From the NCBI GenBank assembly GCA_019916065.1, contig CM034241.1:14579728-14643727 (forward strand): a DNA stretch of 64,000 bases. Direction: 5' to 3'. This document shows positions 35,021 through 45,604 of this stretch, in pieces; position 1 is the stretch's first letter; each line of letters starts with the position of its first letter. Made by a program: the position numbers and the translations under genes. Below the pieces are notes generated by a model. That model did no database searches, was not told the origin of the DNA, and worked only from the letters and a program-made list of their open reading frames with translations. The DNA is from Vitellaria paradoxa (Eukaryota > Streptophyta > Magnoliopsida > Ericales > Sapotaceae).

Positions 35021-37048
35021 CTACCCTTCTTCAGCTAAGTCAACTGAGTCTATTGTTTCATTAGTGCTATTTCTACAATTCAACAATGGTATATCAGGAA
35101 TTTGCAGGTGGTCTTGAATTATTATTTCAACAAGATCAAAAGATTCAAATTGAACGTCAAACCTTGACAGGTTAGGAATCAAACCTTTTGGTGTGGGATC
35201 AACAGATTCGATCACAGCAGTTTAGTTGGTGGTTGCTACCTCATTCTCTTCTTCTAGAAGGATCTTCCCTTGACATGCTAGTTGCATAATCTTTTCTTTG
35301 AGAATGAAGCATCGCTGAGTAGAATTGCCGGTTAGCCGATGATACTAGCAATAATTCGGATCATTAACTTTATCAGCTTTTTCTAGGCGCTTTATCTTTG
35401 GAAGCTCAATGAGCTTTAGTTTTAATAAATCCTCGAGCATTCGAGGAACTTTAGAATCAAGAAATTGATATTCTTTTGCTTGCATTTTTTTCAAGTGTAA
35501 GTCTCTTCCATCCTCTTCCTTGGTTAGATTCAACCTTCTCCGGCTCTTTCTTCTTAGATTTATTTGAAGTTTTGGCCAACGTAGAAATCTTCACTGGTGC
35601 AGTGAAAATAGTCATAGATTCTTTATTAGCTGACTTGGAGAAAGTCTTGTCCTATTTGCGGTTGTTTTCTTGCTTACTTCTTCCTTTACGAGACTCTTGA
35701 ATCGGCAATCCTTGATTAACGCTTGCAACGATATTGAGCTCCATGTCATGAGCATGAGTAGCCAATTCTTCAAAAGTTTTAGGCCTGATGCCGTAAAGGA
35801 TGTAATGAAGCCCCCAATGCATGCCTTGAATGCACATCTCGATTGCTGAAGCTTCAGGCAATCTATCTTTGTAGTTGAGGCTCAGATTTCTCCTTCTATT
35901 GATGAAGTCAATGACAGGTTCTTCTTTCCATTGGTGAGCTCAATTATACTTATGATACAACGGGTACTGTAAAATCTATTGAGAAATTCTTGCTCTAGTT
36001 GCTCCCAATTGTCAATTGTGCTAGGCTCTAAATCACAGTACCAATCGAATGCATTACCCTTGAGAGTTCAAACAAACTGCTTAACCAGATGATCTTCATC
36101 AGTTCCAGCATTACTGTAGGTTTCCACAAAATGAGCGACATGTTGCTTTGGATTTCTTTTGCCATCAAATTGTTGGAATTTTGGGGGTTGGTAACCAACT
36201 GGCATTTTTAGTTGATCAATCCGACGAGTGTAGGGCTTAGCATATGTGAGAGAAGATTTTGTGGTTTCCTAGTTCTTGTCTTTTAGAGTGCCCAAAATGA
36301 ACTCCTTCAACTGATCAATGGGGACGAAACCATCAGCAGAGACCAACAAACTTTTTAGAGCTTCTTCTTGCTTGCTAGATAATTCAGCTACTTCTTATGG
36401 CTTTGGAGGAGCAAGTGTTTGACTTGATTCTCTAGCATTATTTAGATTGTTCATGATTGCTTCAATTTGATGATCACGTTCTTGTACTATTTTGCATAAG
36501 TTCTCCACAATCTTCGACAGCGAGTTGACTTACTCCTCTAACGATGTCGCATTCGTCGTCATCACATTCATAGCTGTCGAGCTTTGAGAACTGGCAAAAT
36601 CATCATGTGACTTGAACTTTGATTGAGGAGTTTCTAAAGGAGAGTTGGATTCAGAACTACTTAACTCACTGATCTTCTTTTGGCCAGAGTGGAGCTTGAC
36701 ACTTGAATTAGATCCATGAGATATGGAAGGATACGACAAGGCCTTCTCCAAAATTACAAAAACGTCTTCCTTCGGCTTTGTAGTAGCAACAGCAGCAGTA
36801 ACATCTTCTTTGCCTCCTAGAAGACTTGACGATGTGGATGTTGTCTTCAACGAACTTGAGTTGAAAACGGGTGCTGATTTTGGTAGCAGTGAGGTCTGCT
36901 TCAGTACTTCAGCCATGGCTTTTGCCTTACTTCGTGTGACCGAGCCAATGCTTTGAGAAGTAGACCTCGAGGTAGTGTTGTCGGCGGCAGATTTGGAGCC
37001 TTCGGCTTTCAGATCTAGAACCTTCGAGCAGTTGTTCTTGGGAGCCAT
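35021..37048 (-). pseudogene. Tat gag, broken
   Basis: The likely start is ATG 37,046-37,048 (MAPKNNCSKVLDLK), 77 bases after the primer site. A Ser/Thr/Lys-rich N-terminus follows, then the gag core: IDQLKMPVGYQPPKFQQFDG, HVAHFVETYSNAGTDEDHLV, LKGNAFDWYCDL and a short open frame (35,652-35,861) with FEELATHAHDMEL. Near the end a zinc-knuckle relic YC(stop)YHR..TGN.TQRC (about 35,300-35,350) is broken by a stop. Several further stops occur (36,530, 36,400, 36,270, 36,080). Gag would form the particle shell. Confidence 0.85.
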
Positions 37049-37100
37049 TGAGAATTTAGTTGATTTGATTTGATGAAGAGAGCAGATGAGAGGTAGAGAT

Positions 37101-37125
37101 TGTCCCACCAGGCATGCCAGAAATT
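37101..37125 (-). promoter_or_regulatory. Primer binding site next to the 5' LTR
   Basis: On the minus strand 'tttctggcatgcctggtggg' follows the 5' LTR directly. Position fits the minus-strand primer site; I cannot name the tRNA from memory. Confidence 0.6.
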
Positions 37126-37853
37126 TGTACACACAAATTTCGTGTTTGGAAAAATAAACACAGAAAATTGCAATAACAAATTGAATTTTTATTGATTTGA
37201 AGAAAATGGATTATATTCTCTGAAACTTTTAATTAAAGAACTAATCCTCTGATTATTCTCTTCGAAAAGTTGATACGAGGGCTTGCAGCTTGATCTTGAA
37301 TCAACACGTGTATCTTCTTATTGCTTGAGAGTCTGTGAGGCTTTGGCAACTTGATCCAATAGAGTCTTCTTGTGTGCAGAAGAATGTCTTTTCTCCTTTG
37401 TGGTGACCCCTATTTATAGATGTGTGAGAGAGAGTCACAGTAGAGTTTAACTTCTTTAAGATAATTATCTTATTATTTTATTTATTAAATAAAAGATAAT
37501 ATCAAAGAGTTTAGGCACTATCATATTTCTTAAATAATTATCTCTTATTTATTTTTTTAAGAGATAAAAATTAAGAAATGATAATTATCTTTAGAGTGGG
37601 CCTTATTGACAAGTTACTTAATTTAACTGGTCAGGCCTTGTCATCTGCAGGCTATATCATTTTCACATGTGACGATTTATCATTTGTCCACATATACAAT
37701 TTTCTTGGAATCCCCCCAAGACACGTGGCCAGATTTAATTTGTCAATTTAATGAGCTTTTATTTGACACGTGGCAAAATATGATTTGTTAATTTAATTGG
37801 GTTTTTATCTGACACTTGGCGATATTTGATTGGCCAAAATTTATGTGTCTATA
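37126..37853 (-). repeat. 5' LTR of the Tat element
   Basis: Homologous to 22,772-23,500 along its full length; the outer terminus has changed from CA to TA on the plus strand. It carries the minus-strand TATA candidate. Confidence 0.92.
37411..37420 (-). promoter_or_regulatory. TATA box candidate in the 5' LTR
   Basis: 'tctataaata' on the minus strand, conserved in both LTRs (23,056-23,065 in the other) while surrounding bases have drifted, followed by GGGGTCAC. It would start the genomic RNA towards gag. Confidence 0.65.
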
Positions 37854-38039
37854 GGTCTTTTAAATAAAATAGAAAATAAAATAAACAGCATCGATCTCCC
37901 AACAAACACAAAAATTTTGCTGGAACAAGTAGCCAACAAAGGCTATGGAGCTAAAACATCTAATCTTCAAACAAATGAAGATGACAAAATTTCTACCTTA
38001 TACAAAGGAGGAAAAAGAGGATTTGAAAAACATTACTAA
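37854..38039 (+). pseudogene. Pararetrovirus ORF1, 3' part
   Basis: Continues ORF1 after the gypsy insertion (NKIENKINSIDLPTNTKILL) and ends with TAA at 38,037-38,039. The next 110 bases, in another frame, are still charged and Lys-rich (KDFQANKEIIEY), so the original ORF may have run further before a frameshift. The ORF is unassigned. Confidence 0.6.
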
Positions 38040-38148
38040 AGAAAAAAACTTATAAAGATTTCCAAGCTAATAAAGAAATAATAGAATATTAGAGATATAG
38101 ATATAAGGATGAAAACGATGTGAAAGAGAGAGATAAACTATTCAACAA

Positions 38149-40418
38149 ATGCAAACTCTCTATAGTCAACATGAGAACCTATTTTATAAACATGAATATG
38201 TTTTCATTTTAGATTCTGATTTTGAAAATTCAGATGAAGAATACTGTGCAACCAGTATGGTGAGTGAAAGATCATCTGATTCTGAAACTGAAACATCAGC
38301 TAATCCAGAATTAGATGAAGAACTAGCAAGAAAGCTAGATAAAGCTCTAAACCTAGACAAAAACCTAAGAAAGAGAAAATTAGGAATATCAGATCACCTA
38401 GATGAGGATCTAAATACTAAATCAGCTACTGGAAAAAGATCTTCTTTTGAGTAGATCTATATAAAGGAAGAAGATGAATCTAGTTCTGATGAAGTTTATG
38501 TTAAAGAAGAACATGAACCTAGTCCTTCTAAGAGAGAAGATTTAAATAAATTCAATGTTGCTGCTAATGGGATATATCTAAACCTTAATGATGTACATCT
38601 CAAAGACTACAAAAGCACCATTGAAGAATGGGCATAAGCTATGTTTATTGTCATAACCCATTATAAAAATACATGGGATAGGAAAAGATTCCTAGATTAT
38701 ATAGCATGAACATTACAAGGAAATGTTCTAAATTGGCTAAAAGTCTGGGAAGGATTTGAAGATGGCAAATAAGAAAAAACTTCTGTTTTGCTAAGTGAAG
38801 ATAGAGAAAGTAATTTTGCAAAAATCCTTTCAAATTTCTCTACATTAATCAAAAAATATTTTTGTAGAATAATATCTTCAAACGAACACCAAAAAGAGGT
38901 GAAATATGTGTTATCAAAAATAAAACTTTGCGATATCTGCAAATATATAGATTTCATAAAACTATACCAAAAATACTTTTGGATGTTAAAATCTAAAAGT
39001 ATGTCTCATTGGAAGGAACAATTTTTTCATAAACTCCTAAATCCATGGGATGAAATATGTGAAAAACAATATCCTAAACACCAATAAAAAATTGGGAGTT
39101 CTGATACTCTAGGATTAAGAATTAGTTTCAATTATAAAATAATGACTGAACACTGTCTTCAAAGAAAGGCCCAAAAGTAAGTAAAAAAATCAATTATTTA
39201 AATCAGTAAAAGGAAAGGCTTGTTGTCACAAAATCCTAAAAGAAAATTGGAAAATAGGATGCTCTATGAATAACCCATATCACAAACGAAAGAAAAAAAA
39301 CACTTTAAAATTTAAAAATAGAAATCTAGAAATAAAAGAATATTTCTAAAGAAAAAGTATATAAGAAGATTCAAGAAGAAAAGCTTCAAGAAAAAAACAT
39401 TAAAAAAATGCACTTGCTATTTTTGTAACAAAAAAGGACATATCGCTCCTAATTGCCCAAAAAGGAACAATAAGGTAATTAAATTTTTAGAAGAAAACAA
39501 CCTAGAAATTTGTTTAGGAGAAGAAATAGATTTAGAAGAAGAAGTTTTATATGAATTAGAATCTGTTTCTTCAGATTCTTCAAAAGAAAATGAAAAATTC
39601 ATTTCTATGATGCAGGAAACAAATTTTGCTAACAGAAATTTGGAAACCTTTGAGTCAGTCCTTGAAAATGAATTAAACCAAATTTTTTTAGGAGACATAA
39701 TCAAAGAATATATGACAATCAAAAATAATAAATTGATCAAATATAAAAGTCTTAAAACGGAAGACTTGTATATCAAATCCAGGTTTAAACCTTGGCATGT
39801 CTAACACTTCGAAAGATGTGAAAGGATAACAAAAGCAAAATCCTCTTTTAATGGGCAAGTCCAAATAAAAATTTTTCATGAAGAAAAAATTAGGAGACTT
39901 AAACAAAAGTATCCTAAAGTAACGTTTATCCACATTGGTATAATCCAAATAGAGAATAGGCCATTGTTCAGACTTGAAATAGACTCACCAATTTTATATG
40001 TGGTACAAGATAAGAGATTCCATGACCCTGTTCAATCATTAATAGGGAGAATAGAATCTAATCTTGTTTCTAGAGAAATCCTCTTCAGAATCAAACCAAA
40101 TTATTTTGTGTCTGTAAATGATAAAAAAATCCAAGAAACATTAACTCTGAGAATACAAACTCAAAATATCAAAATGGACGGAAACGCCAATAATATAAAA
40201 ATATCTTGAAAACTATTCATCAATTAACCAATGATACTGAGGTCAAAACCAACAAAGTTGACTTTGGTATGGTTGAGTTATATGAACCTAAACCTTTTGA
40301 TGCTGAAATCAAACCAAGATTAATTGATATAAAAGATTTGAGAATCCTAAAAGAATGGGTATTCGAAAATTTTACGAGAGATCAACTAGAATTCTCTTGT
40401 AGATCAATTGAATTTTAA
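38149..40418 (+). pseudogene. Pararetrovirus coat-like and movement-protein-like ORF
   Basis: An acidic Ser/Glu-rich start (38,210-38,350), a coat-protein-like middle with Trp/Leu motifs (about 38,590-39,090), a basic stretch, and a CCHC zinc knuckle CYFCNKKGHIAPNC at 39,415-39,456. Downstream (39,607-40,209 and on to 40,418) is a region whose fold pattern resembles caulimovirid movement proteins (30K superfamily): FIHIGIIQIENRPLF, SLIGRIESNLVSREILFRIK. Stops at 38,452, 38,635, 38,707, 38,770, 39,085, 39,801 and 40,207 and frameshifts near 39,100-39,400 break it. Having coat and movement functions in one ORF upstream of a separate pol ORF is the cavemovirus/solendovirus pattern. The movement assignment is an inference. 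Confidence 0.7.
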
Positions 40419-40481
40419 GCATCAGGAAATGCACTCTACTTCAAAAATAATAAATTATTTGCAAGTAGAAAATCATTTAAA

Positions 40482-42628
40482 ATGGACAACTTCAAAAACC
40501 TTGAAGAAAGTTCCTCAAGCTCAAGTGGCTTGGATAAAAAAATTGGATTAAGAAGAATCCAAGTTCCAGTTTTTCCTGGAAGTTCTTCTAATGAAGAAGA
40601 ACAAAAATTCATTATTTTTGAACAACTAAATATAGATACAGAAACAATATTCTTTTCTTATAACCAAAATAAGAGAAAATACTGTTACATTGAGATCACA
40701 TTTGAATTTGAAGGCTATAAACCATATAGCCTACATGCATTGGTCGATACTAGAGCAACAACTACAGTATGTCAACCAAATGCCATACCCAAAGAATATC
40801 GGATTCAAATAAAAAATCCTATCTTAGCAAAAAAATGCTAATGACAACACTTCTATAATGGATTTCAAAGCAAAAGATATTATATTTTCGATAAAAACTG
40901 CTAAAGATAAAAAGACCTTTAGGATCCCAAAAATATTGTATTTTCCTTTAATGCATGGAGATATACTTTTAGGAAATAATTTTCTTACCCAATATTATCC
41001 TATGAGTGTATCCCATGAGCATGTAACCTTGACTAATAGAAACAAATTTTATTAGATTCCTTGGTTGAAAACACATGATTCAATTTGTTCGAAAGAATTT
41101 GTGCCAATCAAGCGTGGTGATAGCAGTCTAATTTTAATCGATTCATTAAAATCAATTGATGAATCTCATTGGGCTTATAACAAGTTAAGCCCAAATTTCT
41201 CAGAAAATTCTTTAATGCTATGGGAAAAAGCTCCCAGATACTGTCATATAAAATTAAAAGATGAACAAAAAATAATTAGAGTAAAACCTATGGTCTATAC
41301 CAAACAAGATATAGACGAATTTCAAGTTCAAATAGAAGAACTTCTTGATAAGAGACTTATAGAACCAACTAAAAGTCAACATTCTAGTCCTGCTTTCCTT
41401 GTAATTAATCACAGTAAAAGAAAAATAGGAAAAGCTAGGATGGTCATCAATTACAAAAAATTGAATGAAAATTTGATCTTTGATGGATATTTTATACCTA
41501 GAAAAGACGTTTTAGTAACTTAAACTAAAATTGCTAAAATATTAGTAAGTTTGATTATAAATCACGCTTTTGGCAAATCAAGCTTACAGAAGAGTTAAAA
41601 CCATTGATTGCTTTCTCAGCTCCATATGGCCATTACTAATGGAAAGTTCTGCCATTTAGAATATGTAATACACCACAAATATTTTAAAGATGGATGGACG
41701 ATATCTTTAAAGATATTAAGGATTTCTGTCTAGTCTACATAGATGATGTATTGATTTTCTCTAAAAATAGAGAAGAGCATAAACATCATTTAGGAATAGT
41801 TTACAAAATATTTCTTGATAATGGAATAATTCTCAGTCCTAGAAAGATTGAGATAGAAAAAGAAAAAATTGATTATTTGGGAATTGTACTCAGTTGAACA
41901 GGAATTATGTTACAACCTCATATAATCACAAAAATTAAAGAGTTCCCAGAAAAACTAAAAACTTTAAAAGACTTGCAAAGTCTTCTTAGATTGTTAAATT
42001 ATGGAAGACAACTTGTAAACAATCTTTCAAAATGGGAAAAACCATTCCTTGAAAAATTAAAGAAAGCTTAAAAGAATCAAAAGAATTTTAATATAAAAAT
42101 TGAATGGAATGAGGAAGATGCAAAGAGATTAAAAGATATCAAAACTTTGTTCAAACCTAATCCAAAGCTTTATTTCCCTATAGAATATGATCTCTTAATT
42201 TTAGAAATAGATGCTTTAGAAATGTTTTGGAGAGTAATGCTAAAAGTTATAAAAAATAAAAGAGAAATCTGAACAAACAAATATTCTCAAAATTCTTAAA
42301 GAACAAAAAAGTTCTGAAGAATTAATACGCGGATATAATTCCAGAAAGTTCAAACCAAATGAACTAAATTATATTATTTTTGAAAAAGAACTCTTAGCCA
42401 TAAAGAATGGTATAAAGAGATTTCAAATTTATTTAGCTTCTGTTAAGTTTCTGATGGGAACAAATAATCAACCAGTTAAAAAGTTTCTTAAGAAAAAGAG
42501 AGTTGAAGATAACCCTAGAAGAATTAGGTGGTCCAATTATATTTCTCAATGTTTATTTGAAGTTGAACATATTGGATCTACTAAAAATATTCTTGCAAAT
42601 TATCTTAGCACGTATCCAGACGGATACT
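40482..42628 (+). pseudogene. Pararetrovirus protease-RT-RNase H ORF, broken
   Basis: Starts MDNFKNLEESSSSSSG (ATG 40,482). The protease loop reads LHALVDTRATTTV (40,734-40,772): the glycine of D-T-G is replaced by Arg (AGA at 40,752), so it is inactive as well as truncated at 40,840. RT parts: IEELLDKRLIEPTKSQHSSP, ARMVINYKKLNENL, and LVYIDDVLIFSKNREEHKHH with the YIDD box at 41,736-41,747. RNase H parts: ILEIDALEMFWRV, FEKELLAIKNGIKRFQIYL and LMGTNNQPVKKFL, where the usual Asp is Asn. Stops at 40,840, 41,053, 41,521, 41,895 and 42,070 plus frame shifts. Ends with TAA at 42,626. Confidence 0.88.
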
Positions 42629-42680
42629 AAAGACTAACAAAAGTCTTTATAATGCAAAAATCAGAAAAGCCAAACAAATC

Positions 42681-43559
42681 ATGAAAATTTTAGAAATTGC
42701 TAATGGTAATGCTCATTTTGAAAAAGTCAAAAGAATAAAGCTTTGTGAAGAAGCTAAACAAGTCCTTCCTAGAGCAGTATTTGCAATTATTAATAAATAT
42801 ATTAATGATCAAAGGATTAAATCAATCCTTCAAGAATTTTTTGATAAAACTAGATTTAATTTTGTTATCCATATCAGAAAAATTCAATTTGACCTTTAAA
42901 GTAACAACTGGAGGTTTGAAGTAATTGATTGGGATTTGGTCAAAAAGATCATCTTCAATCCATCAAAGGCAACAACTTACCAAGATTTTTCAGCTATGAT
43001 CAAAACCATGATCAGCAAAATTCCCTATGGTTTTAAAAGAAAAACCATGGCTTTTGAAGTTTACAGCTTTGTTAGACGGAGATACAATGAAAGATTTTAT
43101 GAACCATATTAGATCTAGAAGCTAAGGGAATATTCCATCCTTGATACTTATGTTTCCACTAATCCAGCGAAAGATGAAGTCACTTCAGAAGAACAAATTT
43201 TATTGTGGTCTTGGGTAGAATTGGTTTACCAGGCCAAGTTTCTACAAAATTTTTCAGAAAAACATATGGTAACAGATGGTAGGAGATTGTTTGTATCTTC
43301 TCATTTTACCGCCATTAATGTTTCAAGCTTCTAAAGAATAGAAGAAAAAAGCATTTGACTTTCTAAACAAAGTTAGCCGAATGGAAATTGATGCTCCATT
43401 AGAGGTAGCAATCTACCTTGATAAAACGTATGAAAAATTTGAAGCCAAGATGGAATTAGAAGTCGCACTTGCAGCTGATGATACCCAAGCAAAGCAAGAT
43501 TATTGGAAAATATGACTGAGGAGGAGTGGCATAATATTAAAAATATGATGGAAGGCTAA
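42681..43559 (+). pseudogene. Last pararetrovirus ORF (transactivator position)
   Basis: After a 50-base gap, broken frames run to TAA 43,557 (MKILEIANGNAHFEKVK; EEAKQVLPRAVFAIINKYIN; TMAFEVYSFVRRRYNERFYE; LLWSWVELVYQAKFL; TEEEWHNIKNMMEG). It lies after the pol ORF and before the promoter, where caulimovirids with four ORFs encode the translation transactivator/viroplasmin. No diagnostic transactivator motif is certain, so the role is positional inference. Stops at 42,897, 43,111, 43,333 and others. Confidence 0.6.
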
Positions 43560-43832
43560 CAAAAGCTATATCATCACGAAAGCGTAGTGGACCGACCAAG
43601 AATACTGCCAAAATGGAAAAAATAAACTTTTTCAGAAGTGGGCCATAGACGACCACACCCTTATCCAGCACACAACAGAGCCCATGTGAAGACCAAGTGA
43701 AGGAATCTACTTCAACCAAAAGCAATTCCATTATTATACCGCTTCTTATTTTGTCGGTTGTCTTTTTCTTTTCAAACCTTATCTTTTATTTTGTAAGTTT
43801 GAATTTCGAGTTTGGAGTCCGCTTCTGAAGTC

Positions 43833-43840
43833 TATTTAAG
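43833..43840 (+). promoter_or_regulatory. Pararetrovirus TATA box candidate
   Basis: 'tatttaag' lies 273 bases after the last ORF and about 180 bases before the primer site, the normal place for the genomic RNA promoter of caulimovirids. A transcript would begin near 43,865. Confidence 0.55.
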
Positions 43841-43921
43841 GGGTCTTGATGTATTGAAGGGGGACGAGAAAAAAATAGAGTGCTCTCTCACTCTTTATAA
43901 TATATCTGCTTTTATGTTATC

Positions 43922-43927
43922 AATAAA
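43922..43927 (+). terminator. Pararetrovirus polyadenylation signal
   Basis: AATAAA about 85 bases after the TATA candidate. Caulimovirid RNA has its polyA signal shortly after the start site, giving a terminally redundant transcript; spacing here agrees. Confidence 0.6.
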
Positions 43928-43931
43928 AGTT

Positions 43932-43979
43932 TGAGTGTTTTAACATATTGAGTGTTTTAATATATTGAGTGTTCTTTTT
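43932..43979 (+). repeat. Three 17-bp repeats after the polyA signal
   Basis: 'tgagtgttttaacatat', 'tgagtgttttaatatat' and a partial third unit begin at 43,932, 43,949 and 43,966, between the polyA signal and the primer site. Confidence 0.8.
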
Positions 43980-44016
43980 ACTCTCTTGACCTGTGCATCC
44001 AAGCGCACAGATCTAT

Positions 44017-44028
44017 TGGTATCAGAGC
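44017..44028 (+). promoter_or_regulatory. Initiator tRNA-Met primer binding site of the pararetrovirus
   Basis: TGGTATCAGAGC, the Caulimoviridae consensus complementary to the 3' end of plant initiator tRNA-Met. It marks position 1 of the viral circle and follows the promoter and polyA region as expected. 'gagcctagacggctct' overlapping its end can fold into a small hairpin. Confidence 0.9.
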
Positions 44029-44040
44029 CTAGACGGCTCT

Positions 44041-44454
44041 GAGATTGTGAATATTATGAAGGTCAGTAGCACATGAATTATGAAATTAAAGTTTATCTTA
44101 TCTTATTTGCTTTTGTTGAATCTTTTTCTACTTATGTATGTGATTATAAAGTTCCAGGAAGTCCTCTAACTATGTTATATGATTTGTATTTAATATTAAT
44201 AGTTCTATCCGTAAATCATGAAATAGATTAAGAAACAAAAAATATCATAAATATAAAAGTACGATATTAAGACAAAAGTGTGGATTTTAAAGTGTGTTTT
44301 GTAATTTCTAAAACTATTAGGGTGTTTTTGTAAAATAGTTGTGTGGTCTAATGTGGTCCCCAGGGGTTATTCAGTAATTTCAAAAAGCTGTGGGGCTACA
44401 GGGGTGTAAGTGTAACCAGTTAAAAAGTTCAAGGGGTGTCAATGTGAAATACCC
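44041..44454. other. Viral leader remnant and right flank of the carrier element
   Basis: No ORF. 44,041-44,290 may still be viral leader. 44,290-44,454 ('ggtgtttttgtaaaatag', 'acaggggtgtaagtgtaacc', 'ttcaaggggtgtcaatgtga') looks like the right end of the TIR carrier. Confidence 0.45.
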
Positions 44455-44463
44455 AAATATTTA

Positions 44464-45604
44464 TAATTAGTCCACTGTCTTTAATTCTAAAACTGATTTA
44501 CACAGTTTAAAAAAATATTAAATTTGATATTTCTCTTATTTAAATTTGATATTTTCTTAAATCAAATTAATTTAATTTTTGAATTTAAAATGTGTTTCAA
44601 ATACAAATTTTTATTTATCAAATTAAATCAAATCAATTCTAAGAAATGAATGTTTGCAACCAGAGTGTTAGTATTTTTCTTTGCTTTTGTGTTTTAAAGA
44701 TTTTTTAGCCTAAAAATTAGTTTATTTTTAATCTAATTTTTATAACTTTTATATTAGTGTCGCTACTTGCTATTTTTAGTAAAAAATTGTGTTTAGTAAA
44801 AGTTTACAAAAACTAAAAGAATAGAAAAAATTAAAAAAATTATTAATTTTACGTGTAGTAGGTTTCTATAAAATTGGTAAATATTGGTGAGAAAATTTAA
44901 AAAAAAATAAGAAAGTTAAAAAAATAATAATAAAAATTTATGATTAATCAAACAGGACCTTACACTGAGAAAGTGGACAGTTACGTCTAAAAGTAAGTGT
45001 CAATTAACGGACCAAAATTATGTATGAACAGACGCTGTACTTTTTTTTTTTTAATTTGAATGGACCACATTAAGTAGAGGATATTTTCATTAAAATATTT
45101 TTTTTTTTATGACTTAGGACTCGACCGATTTATTACAGCACTCAACGAACAATTTGATGTGAAATTTAAATAAATTTAATAATTAAAATAAATAAATTTA
45201 AATTATTATATTTCAATCTAACAATTTTAAAACGTAATATCATAGAATTAACATTGATGTGGAATTTCAACATTTCTTTATTCATTTTTTGAGGGTGTTT
45301 AATTAATAAAAGTTTGATTAAAAAATATAATAAAAGTATATAAATTTTGTGTAAAATAATATGTGATAAATTTTAATTAAAAAAAATATAAAAAATTAAT
45401 AAAAATTAATTAATTTTAACTAACCAAACATTTTTTTACGGTGGAAAACACGTACACGCGATGCTATACATTTTGGTGGGGTTTAGGTGTGCTATCAATT
45501 GTCAAACAGTCCACTTTCACGCTTGACTAGTACTCTCTCCGCCGGCTACAATCAAACATGTACATGTGTTTAAGGGTTAATAACAACTGTTTATCTATCT
45601 TTTC
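44464..45604. repeat. Tandem repeat copy A, part 3
   Basis: From 'attctaaaactgatttacac' (44,483) it matches 46,552-47,670: the same 'atgattaatcaaacaggacc', 'aatggaccacatt', 'tacacgcgatgctatacatt' and 'tcaattgtcaaacagtccac' blocks in the same order. A small MITE-like AT-rich block with inverted 'ttgattaaaa' ends (45,295-45,435) is present in both copies, so it predates the duplication. The A/B junction lies within 45,545-45,604. Confidence 0.8.

Larger units (their letters stand above)
22772..37853 (-). mobile_element. Ty3/gypsy retrotransposon, Tat lineage, about 15 kb
   Basis: Two LTRs of 729 and 728 bp with TG ends flank gag, protease, RT, RNase H, a second archaeal-type RNase H and integrase on the minus strand. 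The double RNase H, long internal region and extra antisense ORF after integrase are hallmarks of the Tat lineage (Ogre/Retand/TatIV-like). PBS and PPT candidates lie in the right places. It sits inside viral ORF1. The flanking five bases (gatac, ggtct) are no longer identical. In the first 285 bases the LTRs differ at roughly one base in ten by eye count, so the insertion is old. All its ORFs contain stops. Confidence 0.92.
22490..44040 (+). mobile_element. Endogenous pararetrovirus (Caulimoviridae), split and decayed
   Basis: Plus-strand viral genes run from 22,614 to 43,559, interrupted by the gypsy element at 22,772-37,853. The order is: small ORF, coat-like region with CCHC knuckle followed by a movement-protein-like region, then protease-RT-RNase H, then a final ORF, a promoter/polyA region, and an initiator-tRNA-Met primer site at 44,017. 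That order fits cavemoviruses and solendoviruses rather than badna-, petu- or florendoviruses. There is one genome length at most. Every ORF has stops or frameshifts, so it is a dead relic. The outer borders are approximate because no host/virus junction motif is known. Confidence 0.8.
22290..44454. mobile_element. TIR carrier element hosting the pararetrovirus and the gypsy element
   Basis: AAATATTTA occurs at 22,281-22,289 and again at 44,455-44,463, directly bordering the block: a 9-bp candidate target duplication. The inner ends are imperfectly inverse: 'aggtaaattacacctacctc' on the left against 'ggggtgtcaatgtgaaatac' read inversely on the right, with 'gtgtaagtgtaacc' as a second-level match. 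The left end also resembles the TIR of the MITEs at 56,451 and 59,807. The sequence on either side rejoins copy A of the tandem repeat. The element's own interior is short (22,290-about 22,490 and about 44,040-44,454). Confidence 0.5.

Noticed and set aside
37854..43559. Reading the pararetrovirus as a florendovirus or badnavirus
   Set aside because: Coat/knuckle and movement-like parts precede a separate pol ORF followed by another ORF; that order fits cavemo/solendoviruses better, though RT phylogeny is needed.
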